Part shown: positions 1 through 6,264 of the stretch, in pieces
How the letters are laid out: the number at the start of each line of letters is the position of its first letter
Numbering within the stretch: position 1 is the stretch's first letter
Assembly: GCA_013151705.1 (NCBI GenBank)
Contig: JAADHT010000144.1
Span: 2,076-9,145 of the forward strand
DNA: 7,070 nt
Origin: Kiritimatiellota bacterium
Lineage (GTDB): Bacteria > Verrucomicrobiota > Lentisphaeria > Victivallales > JAADHT01
Reading direction: 5' to 3'
The notes under the pieces: generated by a model
Database searches by the model: none
Told to the model about the DNA's origin: nothing
The model's input: only the letters and a program-made list of their open reading frames with translations
Made by a program: the position numbers and the translations under genes

Positions 1-1
1 A

Positions 2-265
2 GGTTGGAGCAACGACGATCCCGACGTGTTCTGCGCGCATCAAGTAGGATCGGCGCACAGAAGACTGCTTTACGAAACGCTTGGCATTGATATAGGGAAA
101 GATTTTTCGACGCTCGAGCGTTTCGGCAACACCGGCTCGGTATCCTGTCCCATGACGTTGGGCAGGGCGCTTGAGGAACGAGAGTTTCAAAAGGGAAGCA
201 GGATTGCGTTGCTGGGAATAGGCAGCGGCATAAACTGCGCCATGATGGGGATCGAGTGGGTATGA
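2..265 (+). CDS. oleA: OleA-type thiolase (acyl-CoA condensing enzyme), C-terminal part
   Basis: This is the 3' end of a thiolase-fold gene whose reading frame is open to the window edge, so the true start lies upstream. OleA, a FabH-like cytoplasmic enzyme, joins two fatty acyl-CoAs head to head into a beta-keto acid, the first step of long-chain olefin biosynthesis. Two of the three family catalytic residues are visible: His in the CAHQVG motif (bases 38-40) and Asn in the FGNTGS motif (bases 128-130). The catalytic Cys would lie upstream of the window. The ending GIGSGINCAMMGIEW is the typical glycine-rich C-terminal strand of OleA/FabH proteins. The stop codon overlaps the ATG of the next gene (ATGA), and that gene is a clear OleB, which favours OleA over housekeeping FabH. 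A FabH-like paralogue remains possible because only 87 residues are seen. Confidence 0.82.
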   Translation, partial: GWSNDDPDVFCAHQVGSAHRRLLYETLGIDIGKDFSTLERFGNTGSVSCPMTLGRALEEREFQKGSRIALLGIGSGINCAMMGIEWV

Positions 266-1131
266 TAAACCTGGAAAGCATAAAAAATCTATATCCTTTC
301 GCTCCGCGTTCGTATAATATGAACGGAAACGACTACCGCTATGTCGACGAGGGAGAAGGCGACCCGCTTCTAATGGTTCATGGCAATCCGAGCTGGTCTT
401 TTTTGTTCCGCCGTCTTATTGCGGAGTTGCGTTCGGAGCATCGGGTTGTCGCCCCGGATCATTTGGGATTCGGGATGTCGGACAAGCCCTGCGAATTTCC
501 GTACAGGCTTGAGACGCATATCGACAATCTGGAGACTTTTGTTCTAGGATTGGATTTGAAAAATATAACGATGTTGGTCCACGATTGGGGCGGTCCCATC
601 GGACTGGGTGTCGCAATTCGCCATCCGGAACGTTTTAAACGCCTGATAATAACAAACACCGCGGCTTTCGCGGACACGAAAATTCCGTTGCGCATAGCCG
701 CCGGAAAGATACCTTGGCTCGGCAGACGCCTGATAGTGGACTTAAATCTTTTCCTTTTGGCGGCTGTCCGCATGACGGTGGTCAATCCATTGCCGCCGGA
801 AGTCCGCAACGCGTATCTGCTGCCGTTCAAAAAACGGAAATCGAGACTTTCCATCGCCAAATTCGTCGAGGACATTCCAATCAGTCCCCAGCACGCCTCA
901 ATCGATGTCTTATTGGGAATCGAACATGGTTTGTGGATGCTCAAAAATAACCCCGTGGCCATCATCTGGGGAATGCGCGACTGGTGTTTCACTCCTCATT
1001 TTCTCGAGCGATGGATAGACGTGTTCCCGCATGCCGAGGTGCTGGAACTGGAAAACGCCGGACATTGGCTGTTCGAAGACGCGCCTGAAGACATAATCCC
1101 GTTTGTGAGACATTTTATTGAAAGCGACTGA
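262..1131 (+). CDS. oleB: OleB, alpha/beta hydrolase-fold beta-lactone decarboxylase
   Basis: The 289-residue protein is a complete alpha/beta hydrolase of the haloalkane-dehalogenase-like branch. OleB proteins convert cis-beta-lactones into cis-olefins with loss of CO2, the last step of the OleABCD pathway. Visible motifs are the oxyanion-loop HGNPSW (residues 40-45), the PDHLGFGMSDKP strand and turn (65-76), the nucleophile elbow HDWGG with Asp108, the WGMRDWCF segment (236-243, with Asp240) and the catalytic His268 in GHWLFED. The WGMxDWCF segment and the NTAAF stretch after the nucleophile helix resemble OleB more than true dehalogenases. I chose the ATG at 262, which overlaps the oleA stop and implies translational coupling. 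A GTG two codons upstream is in frame but less likely. Assignment rests on motifs plus the oleA neighbour; a haloalkane dehalogenase is the main alternative. Confidence 0.87.
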   Translation: MINLESIKNLYPFAPRSYNMNGNDYRYVDEGEGDPLLMVHGNPSWSFLFRRLIAELRSEHRVVAPDHLGFGMSDKPCEFPYRLETHIDNLETFVLGLDLKNITMLVHDWGGPIGLGVAIRHPERFKRLIITNTAAFADTKIPLRIAAGKIPWLGRRLIVDLNLFLLAAVRMTVVNPLPPEVRNAYLLPFKKRKSRLSIAKFVEDIPISPQHASIDVLLGIEHGLWMLKNNPVAIIWGMRDWCFTPHFLERWIDVFPHAEVLELENAGHWLFEDAPEDIIPFVRHFIESD

Positions 1132-1262
1132 CGCTAAACAGCCCCTATTCGAAAAATTTGCCCGACTCGGCGTGGTTTATGCGCCCATGGCGTGCCTCTA
1201 AAACTCGAATATCGTCAGTCACGGCTGATCCGCCGAGGCGGAAAATTGGTGGTGGATCTTAT
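1132..1262. other. Intergenic region between oleB and the membrane glycosyltransferase gene
   Basis: These 131 bases separate the ole genes from the glycosyltransferase pair. They contain the short palindrome at 1229-1242 and a weak GGTGG-type ribosome binding site before the ATG at 1263. I see no convincing -35/-10 pair, no terminator with a T-tract, and no recognisable oleC remnant. The gap is long enough for the following pair of genes to have its own promoter. Confidence 0.4.
1229..1242. repeat. Short perfect palindrome (6-bp arms, 2-base loop)
   Basis: The sequence tccgccgaggcgga has perfect 6-base arms around GA and lies 20 bases upstream of the chosen start of the membrane glycosyltransferase. 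It could be a small hairpin in the leader or part of a dispersed palindromic repeat. The bases after it (AAATTGG) do not form a T-tract, so it is not a standard intrinsic terminator. Function is unknown. Confidence 0.35.
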
Positions 1263-2984
1263 ATGAATTTTTTGAAAACACATAGATATCAAATCATATT
1301 GCTCGCCATAACCTCCCTGGCGGTTTTCCTTCGTTTTCACAACTTGATTGATTCCGGGTTCAAATTCACTGATGAAGGCTATCACTTCTACCCGGCAATT
1401 GATCTTTACAACGCATTCGACCGCGGCACAACGCGTTTTCTCACTTGGTATCATGGACTCGAATTCTGGATATGCCTTGGCTGCTCGTTTCTAGGATTCA
1501 CCTACAACGGCGCGTTGCTTTGGGGTGCGACCTGTGGCACGGCCGCCGTTCCACTTTTCTATCTGTTTTGCTCTAGATTGTTCTCCAAACGGGCAGCTTT
1601 GCTTTGCGCTTTGGCACTGGCTTTCAACTACTATCTGGTCTTTTACGCGAGGACCGCGTTGTCAACAGGGTACGCGGTATTCTTTCTTTGCTGGTTTCTC
1701 GTCGTGTTCGATTGGGCTATGCGCGAATGCGGAGTGTGCCGGACCGTCGACGCGCCGCCTTCCAATCGAACCCGCTTCCACGGATTTTTTCCGATTTTTG
1801 TCGCCGGCGTTTTTCTCGGAATGTTGGAGCACATCAGAATTGAATTGGGGTTCATCGGAGTCGGATTGGTTGGCGCGATGGGAATTTCACTGGCTTTGGA
1901 AAACGGTTTTTCCGGTCTTTGGAGCCGTCGAACATTCATTTTCAAATCTTGGATTCCATTGTTCATTCTTCTATTTGTCGCTGTGGCGACGTATGTCTCT
2001 TTTTTCGCCTTGTTAAACGCCCTCGACTGGGTGGATTGGAAAAACTCGGCGGTTTTCTACAAAGGGCATTTGGGCTTCGCCGCCAAAAGCGACCACCCGT
2101 GGGGGCCTTATTTACTGACCAACATCTGGCGGTTGGCGGGAACTCCATTTATCCTGCTCGCTCTCCTCGGACTCATCTTCGAAACGGTCGATTTCAAACG
2201 ACTTGCCCTCCGTCGCCGCTGGTTTTTAATTGCCTTCTGGGGATTGTCGCTGTTTCTCTTTAAAACAGGTTTGGCGTATCCCAGAACCTACGTTTACACG
2301 GTGCTTTTCCTCTGCGCGTATTGGGGAATGGGAGTTCGAAGAATATCGTTGTTTTTCGCCAGACGCCGGAGCGCGCGCGTTGGCGTGGCGCTCGCGGTGT
2401 TTCTGGTTTCAATCACGTTTTATTGCGAAGTGCGTTTGATAGGCCCGCTTTTTCACAAAAAATCGAGATATGACGAAGCGGAGAGATTCATCGCGGAAAG
2501 AGGAGCGGGCAACATTCATGTGACACATTCCTGGCCGATTTTCGAGCTATTGCCATTCCCCTATAGGCGTTTTGTCGTTTACGACACTTACAGCCGTTTT
2601 CCCGAGTATGAGGATTTCTGCGGCGCGTTGAGAACAGCGTATGAAAAGCAGCATGCGAGATATATGGTGCTTGACAACAATCTCGCCTACTGGGGGGGGG
2701 ACACCACAATGATCCAGCAGTTCGCCGCGACAATTCTGCCGACCGCGGTTTTTCGGAACGACTACGGAGACGATTGGCACACCTGCATGGACGCGTTTGG
2801 AAAACCGCCGGCGCATGATATGTTCACGAACAGGATTATGGTCTATGACATTAAAGAATTCGCCAAAAATCCGGGAGAGCCAATTCCATTTTTTGGAGCC
2901 AAGCGGATGGATGAAATATTCACTCGCCGCTGGGCCGAGAAGACCGCCTTGAAAAATAAAAATAGAATAGTGAAACCTGAATGA
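1263..2984 (+). CDS. Multi-pass membrane glycosyltransferase, GT39/PMT (ArnT-like) type
   Basis: The 573-residue protein has roughly nine or ten hydrophobic segments between residues 10 and 390, then a soluble C-terminal region from about residue 400. After the first membrane helix comes TDEGYH (36-41), matching the acidic loop motif that GT39/GT83 enzymes place on the outer side of the membrane for lipid-phosphate-sugar catalysis. Such enzymes move a sugar from a polyprenyl-phosphate donor to a protein or lipid acceptor; the substrate here is unknown. I chose the ATG at 1263 because a GGTGG-type ribosome binding site precedes it and a membrane helix follows. An in-frame TTG at 1158 would add 35 polar residues unlike family N-termini. 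The stop overlaps the next gene's ATG (ATGA), and that gene carries a Dpm1-like domain that could make the donor. A run of nine G residues lies within codons 477-479. Confidence 0.72.
   Translation: MNFLKTHRYQIILLAITSLAVFLRFHNLIDSGFKFTDEGYHFYPAIDLYNAFDRGTTRFLTWYHGLEFWICLGCSFLGFTYNGALLWGATCGTAAVPLFYLFCSRLFSKRAALLCALALAFNYYLVFYARTALSTGYAVFFLCWFLVVFDWAMRECGVCRTVDAPPSNRTRFHGFFPIFVAGVFLGMLEHIRIELGFIGVGLVGAMGISLALENGFSGLWSRRTFIFKSWIPLFILLFVAVATYVSFFALLNALDWVDWKNSAVFYKGHLGFAAKSDHPWGPYLLTNIWRLAGTPFILLALLGLIFETVDFKRLALRRRWFLIAFWGLSLFLFKTGLAYPRTYVYTVLFLCAYWGMGVRRISLFFARRRSARVGVALAVFLVSITFYCEVRLIGPLFHKKSRYDEAERFIAERGAGNIHVTHSWPIFELLPFPYRRFVVYDTYSRFPEYEDFCGALRTAYEKQHARYMVLDNNLAYWGGDTTMIQQFAATILPTAVFRNDYGDDWHTCMDAFGKPPAHDMFTNRIMVYDIKEFAKNPGEPIPFFGAKRMDEIFTRRWAEKTALKNKNRIVKPE
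2692..2700 (+). repeat. Nine-G homopolymer inside the glycosyltransferase gene
   Basis: Nine consecutive G residues follow a T, read in frame as Trp-Gly-Gly and then Asp. Homopolymeric G tracts of this length in surface-glycan genes are a known site of slipped-strand mispairing in other bacteria. A change of one base would shift the frame near residue 477 and cut off the soluble C-terminal region. It is also a typical place for assembly or sequencing error. Confidence 0.75.
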
Positions 2985-4405
2985 AGAACTCCAATGACAT
3001 TAAATCCGGCATTGAGTATTTCGACTCGATCGCCTACACTCGGAACGCTTGGATCAAGCGAAACAACTACTACAACCGAAAAATCAGGGAGCTGCACGCT
3101 TTTCATGCGCCGGAGGGAAGTCGTATCCTCGAAATCGGCTGCGGCACCGGCGAGTTGCTTGCGTCCTTGCGACCATCCTTTGGTCTCGGAATCGACTACA
3201 GCCCGAAAATGATTGAAATAGCCTCCTCAAAATTTCCCGAAATTGAATTCATCGCGGCGGACGCGGATGATTTCGAATACGATGGACTATTCGATTTCAT
3301 AATCATATCGGACACCGCGGGCTATTTCGACGACATAGCAGCCGTTTTCGCGAATCTGAAAAAGAACTGCCATTCCGGAACGAGGTTGATCGTCAACTTC
3401 CACAACTACCTCTGGGAGCCGTTTCTGCGCCTCCTGGAATCTCTCGGTATGAAAATGAGGCAGCCATTCTCGAGTTGGCTGAACATCGAGGATATGACCA
3501 ACATCCTCAATTTGGAGGATTACGAAGTGATCCGTTCGGGAGGTCGCCTTCTTTTTCCGATGGGATTGCCGTTGATCGCCCCGTTTTTCAATTCATTCGC
3601 GGCGCATCTGCCGTTGCTGGACAAATTGAATCTGGTTAATTACATCGTGGCCAAACCCGTCGCCATTCCGCCGTTCGATTCGGAGCATTCGGTCTCCGTG
3701 GTCATTCCGGCCCGAAACGAGAGCGGAAACATAGAGGAGGCCGTCAAGCGAACCCCCGAGATGGGAAGCGGCACAGAAATCATTTTCGTGGAAGGAGGAT
3801 CGAGCGACGACACATACGCCGAAATCGAAAGAGTCGCGGAAAAATACAAAAACAAAAGAAAAATACTCCATGCCAAACAGGAGGGAACCGGAAAAGGTGA
3901 TGCCGTCCGCAAAGGATTTTCGATGGCATCCGGCGACATCCTTATGATACTGGACGCCGATTTGACGGTGCCTCCGGAAGACCTGCCCAAGTTCTTCAAG
4001 GCCATCTCCTCCGGCAAAGGGGAGTTCATCAACGGCACCCGTCTGGTCTACCCGTTGGAAAAGGAGTCCATGCGCCCGCTGAACATTCTTGCCAACAAGT
4101 TTTTCAGTCTTATGTTCACCTGGCTGCTGGACCAGAGGTTCAAGGACACGTTGTGCGGCACGAAAGTCATTTCCGCGGAAAACTACGCGAAACTCGCGGA
4201 AAATCGTTCCTATTTCGGTGATTTCGACCCGTTCGGTGATTTCGACCTTCTTTTCGGGGCGTCGAAAATGAGTTTGAAAATAGTCGAAGTACCGGTGCGT
4301 TATCAAGCTAGAGTTTACGGAGAGACCAACATAAGCCGCTTCGCTCACGGCTGGCTGCTACTGAAAATGTGCTTTTACGCCATGCGCAAAATCAAATTTT
4401 TGTAG
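2981..4405 (+). CDS. Fusion of a SAM-dependent methyltransferase and a Dpm1-like GT2 glycosyltransferase
   Basis: The 474-residue protein has two domains. Residues about 1-200 form a class I methyltransferase, with the SAM-binding glycine loop EIGCGTG (51-57), an acidic residue at Asp72 in GIDYSP for the ribose, and AADADDF (92-98). Residues about 237-470 form a GT2 glycosyltransferase of the dolichyl-phosphate-mannose-synthase type, with SVVIPARNE (239-247), EGGSSDDT (271-278) and the metal-binding DAD motif (325-327), followed by the family segments LCGTKV and YGETNISRF. The GT2 half is expected to transfer a nucleotide-activated sugar to polyprenyl phosphate on the cytoplasmic face. There is no obvious C-terminal membrane anchor, only a hydrophobic-basic tail. 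The start overlaps the stop of the membrane glycosyltransferase gene, suggesting coupled translation. The methyl acceptor cannot be read from the sequence. The two domains are continuous in one frame, so this is a real fusion rather than a read-through. Confidence 0.86.
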   Translation: MKNSNDIKSGIEYFDSIAYTRNAWIKRNNYYNRKIRELHAFHAPEGSRILEIGCGTGELLASLRPSFGLGIDYSPKMIEIASSKFPEIEFIAADADDFEYDGLFDFIIISDTAGYFDDIAAVFANLKKNCHSGTRLIVNFHNYLWEPFLRLLESLGMKMRQPFSSWLNIEDMTNILNLEDYEVIRSGGRLLFPMGLPLIAPFFNSFAAHLPLLDKLNLVNYIVAKPVAIPPFDSEHSVSVVIPARNESGNIEEAVKRTPEMGSGTEIIFVEGGSSDDTYAEIERVAEKYKNKRKILHAKQEGTGKGDAVRKGFSMASGDILMILDADLTVPPEDLPKFFKAISSGKGEFINGTRLVYPLEKESMRPLNILANKFFSLMFTWLLDQRFKDTLCGTKVISAENYAKLAENRSYFGDFDPFGDFDLLFGASKMSLKIVEVPVRYQARVYGETNISRFAHGWLLLKMCFYAMRKIKFL

Positions 4406-4500
4406 CCTTGTCTTCTCCCCGTATTAAGGAGTATTATACAACTTGACCGCGCGCTGAATCCGTGAGAATCCAGTTTTGCTTGACTTCGTGACACAATGTG
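4406..4500. other. Non-coding stretch after the fusion gene
   Basis: The stretch holds an AAGGAG motif near 4425-4430 and the AT-rich GTATTATACA just after it, but no start codon at a suitable distance opens a useful frame. No hairpin with a T-tract follows the stop at 4405. It may be residual sequence from the degraded M20 gene to its right. Confidence 0.3.
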
Positions 4501-4850
4501 ATCGCGGTTTCCGCTTTGGACGCCGTCAATCTGATGTTCGCCGCGGAGTGAACGCCTGGCGACAACATCTGCCCGACGGCACTCGAGCGCACGGTATCAT
4601 TACGGCTGGCGGAACGGCTCCCAACATAATCCCGGCGCATGCCGCGGCATCCTTCTATCTTCGAGCCGAAGACGATTCAACCTTGGATATGATGGCAAAA
4701 CGTTTCGCGAAAATCGCGGAAGGCGCGGCGTTGATGACGAACACCTCCGTCGAAATATCAGAGAGCGCCCCACCATACAGCAGCGGAAAACCGGACGAAC
4801 GATTAAACGAGTTTTTTGGGAAAGCCGCGCGTCCAGCGGCCCTCCTGGAG
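4501..4850 (+). pseudogene. Remnant of an M20-family amidohydrolase/peptidase gene (internal fragment, frameshifted)
   Basis: The conceptual translation matches the middle (dimerisation-domain region) of M20 metallopeptidases or amidohydrolases of the AbgB/aminoacylase-like group. From 4501 one frame reads IAVSALDAVNLMFAA and then meets TGA at 4549. Omitting the two bases GA at 4546-4547 lets it continue in the other frame as VNAWRQHLPDGTRAHGIIT, then TAPNIIPAHAAASFYLRAED and IAEGAAL, up to about NEFF (4806-4817). Members are usually near 390 residues; only about 110 are recognisable here. The N-terminal metal-binding part and the C-terminal catalytic part are both missing. The open frame continues past 4850 only because it runs antisense through the ROK-family gene. 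There is no credible start or ribosome binding site. I am confident of the homology and less sure of the exact edges. Confidence 0.8.
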
Positions 4851-4871
4851 AGTCAATTTCCGAAAAACGTC

Positions 4872-6260
4872 TTACAGCTTCGGGAGGCCGGCGGCGGCGA
4901 CCGCCTGCCCGTGGCGCTTGTTCTTCTCGTCGGGTGTTTTGAACGCGATTTTAGCGGAAAGCTCCGGAAACTCGGTGTCCAGCACCGCCCGCGCCTTGTC
5001 GAGTATCACCTGTCCTCCATCGCCGGAAGTGACGCGTCCGAGAATCAGCAGATTGCGGAAGTCGTAGAAATCCGCGAAATGCGCGAGGGTGTATCCGAAA
5101 TCGATTCCGATAGTCTCATATATGCCCCTGGACTTCGAATCGCCTGTGGACATCAGTTTCTGAATCTCCACCAGGCGCTCCGGCGGCGGCATCTCCTCTT
5201 TGAAGTCCAACCCCGCCTTCGCCGCGAGTCTCGCGACCCCCTGCTGCGAGAAATACTGCACGCCGCAACCAATATCCTTCGACCATTCGTCGGCCGGCGC
5301 GTTCGAAGCGTAGTCCACGGGAACGAACGCAAGTTCGTTTAGCCAATCTGTGATATTGCCCGCCGGAGTAACGAATCCAGCCGCCAGACTGGTTCCCATG
5401 GAGATGCCCAGAACGGCGGTGTCGTTCATTTCGGCGGCTCCGGCCAACGCGGTTACCTCGCCGTCGTTCACCACCACGAGTGGAACATCCCATTCCTTTT
5501 GAATATCCAAAAACATATTCACGACATGTTTCTTGAAGTCCTCCTCGGAAACACCGCGGAAAAGGGAAGCCACGCGGACTTTGTTATCTACGTAGCACCC
5601 GGCGGAACTGCCGCCGATGGCGTCAACGCGCGGAAGGTGCGAGGCGGCGCGTCTCAATGTGTCGCGAATACCCTCAAGATGATACGCGGTATCCTTTTCG
5701 AAATAGGGATTCCACTCAATCTCCTCGGAATGGACGACCTCGCCGTCCATCAAGACCGCGTACTTCCGGTCGGAGCCACCAAGATCGAATCCGATCCGGC
5801 AACCGTCGAAATTGCCTCCAACCGCCATTTTACCCTCGTTCTCCTCCGGTATTTCGGAATATGAAACCGCGGATATTGAAAGGTCCGAGTCGTACATTTT
5901 AATTCCGATTATCTCGTTGTCGAAAGCCTGGCAGCCTGTTTTCGAATACGTCTTTTTCAATTTATCGGCGATCTCCGGAGCGCCGGCGATCAAAATCTCG
6001 TTGCCCCCTTTCATCCACAGGAGAAACTTGAGCAGACGCTCGGCGTACTTGAAATTCAATTCCGCGAATTTCGCGTCCGCCGACAAAACCCTCGTCTCGA
6101 AAACCGAGACCGAGCCGTTTGGGCGTTTAAGCGCGATTTTGAAATTCCGACCCGCTCCGCTCTCGTCAACAGCCTTCAGAAACGCCCTGTTCCACAAGGT
6201 CGCCGGAACAAAATCCTTATCGTACTCTCCAACCAATTCCGGTGCGATTTTCAGCTTCAT
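4872..6260 (-). CDS. ROK-family protein, predicted sugar kinase-like, with long N-terminal region
   Basis: The 462-residue protein has an N-terminal region of about 150 residues and then an ASKHA-fold ROK core. Core motifs are the first phosphate loop GFDLGGSDRK (157-166), the likely catalytic Asp266 in VVNDGEVTALAGA, the second phosphate loop GISMGTS (285-291) and the C-terminal LGRVTSGDGG (407-416). ROK proteins are mostly ATP-dependent sugar kinases, some being transcriptional repressors; no helix-turn-helix is apparent here. The zinc signature CxCGxxGCxE of classical ROK kinases is absent, with only DIGCGVQYF (329-337) in the corresponding area. At 462 residues it is longer than the usual 300-400, but I recall similar long ROK proteins from anaerobes. 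The ATG at 6260 has an AAGGAGA Shine-Dalgarno 8 bases upstream and starts 4 bases after the stop of the four-helix gene, so the two are probably cotranscribed. Substrate unknown. Confidence 0.8.
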   Translation of the reverse strand: MKLKIAPELVGEYDKDFVPATLWNRAFLKAVDESGAGRNFKIALKRPNGSVSVFETRVLSADAKFAELNFKYAERLLKFLLWMKGGNEILIAGAPEIADKLKKTYSKTGCQAFDNEIIGIKMYDSDLSISAVSYSEIPEENEGKMAVGGNFDGCRIGFDLGGSDRKYAVLMDGEVVHSEEIEWNPYFEKDTAYHLEGIRDTLRRAASHLPRVDAIGGSSAGCYVDNKVRVASLFRGVSEEDFKKHVVNMFLDIQKEWDVPLVVVNDGEVTALAGAAEMNDTAVLGISMGTSLAAGFVTPAGNITDWLNELAFVPVDYASNAPADEWSKDIGCGVQYFSQQGVARLAAKAGLDFKEEMPPPERLVEIQKLMSTGDSKSRGIYETIGIDFGYTLAHFADFYDFRNLLILGRVTSGDGGQVILDKARAVLDTEFPELSAKIAFKTPDEKNKRHGQAVAAAGLPKL

Positions 6261-6264
6261 ATTC

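Noticed and set aside
459..992. A 177-residue open frame antisense to oleB
   Set aside because: The sense strand carries all OleB catalytic motifs across this stretch, and the antisense translation has no recognisable domain.
1133..1197. A short open stretch after oleB reading LFEKFARLGVVYAPMACL before a stop
   Set aside because: I looked for an oleC remnant here but this peptide matches nothing I recognise, and it has no start or ribosome binding site. Too short to support.
1158..1262. An in-frame TTG-initiated extension of the membrane glycosyltransferase
   Set aside because: It would add a polar, unfamiliar 35-residue N-terminus before the expected first membrane helix. The ATG at 1263 has a ribosome binding site and suits the family.
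4214..4247. A 16-base direct repeat, 18 bases apart, encoding FGDFDP and FGDFDL
   Set aside because: From memory, the FGDFDPFGDFDLLFG segment is shared by other members of this Dpm1-like group, so it is more likely an old family motif than a recent local duplication.
3593..4348. A 251-residue open frame antisense to the GT2 domain
   Set aside because: It lies wholly opposite a strongly supported coding region, has low-complexity-like composition and no recognisable motif or ribosome binding site. It is a shadow of the sense gene.
4818..4845. A GC-rich 5-bp stem followed by TTT on the - strand, after the ROK gene stop
   Set aside because: The stem is short, the T-tract is only three bases, and the sequence lies in the M20 remnant, so it is not convincing as an intrinsic terminator.
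4476..5342. A 288-residue + strand open frame that could be called as a gene
   Set aside because: Only 4548 to about 4850 resembles a protein family (M20). The rest is antisense to the ROK gene. The start falls in unrelated sequence and the preceding part of the M20 match is in another frame, so it is a pseudogene fragment plus chance extension.
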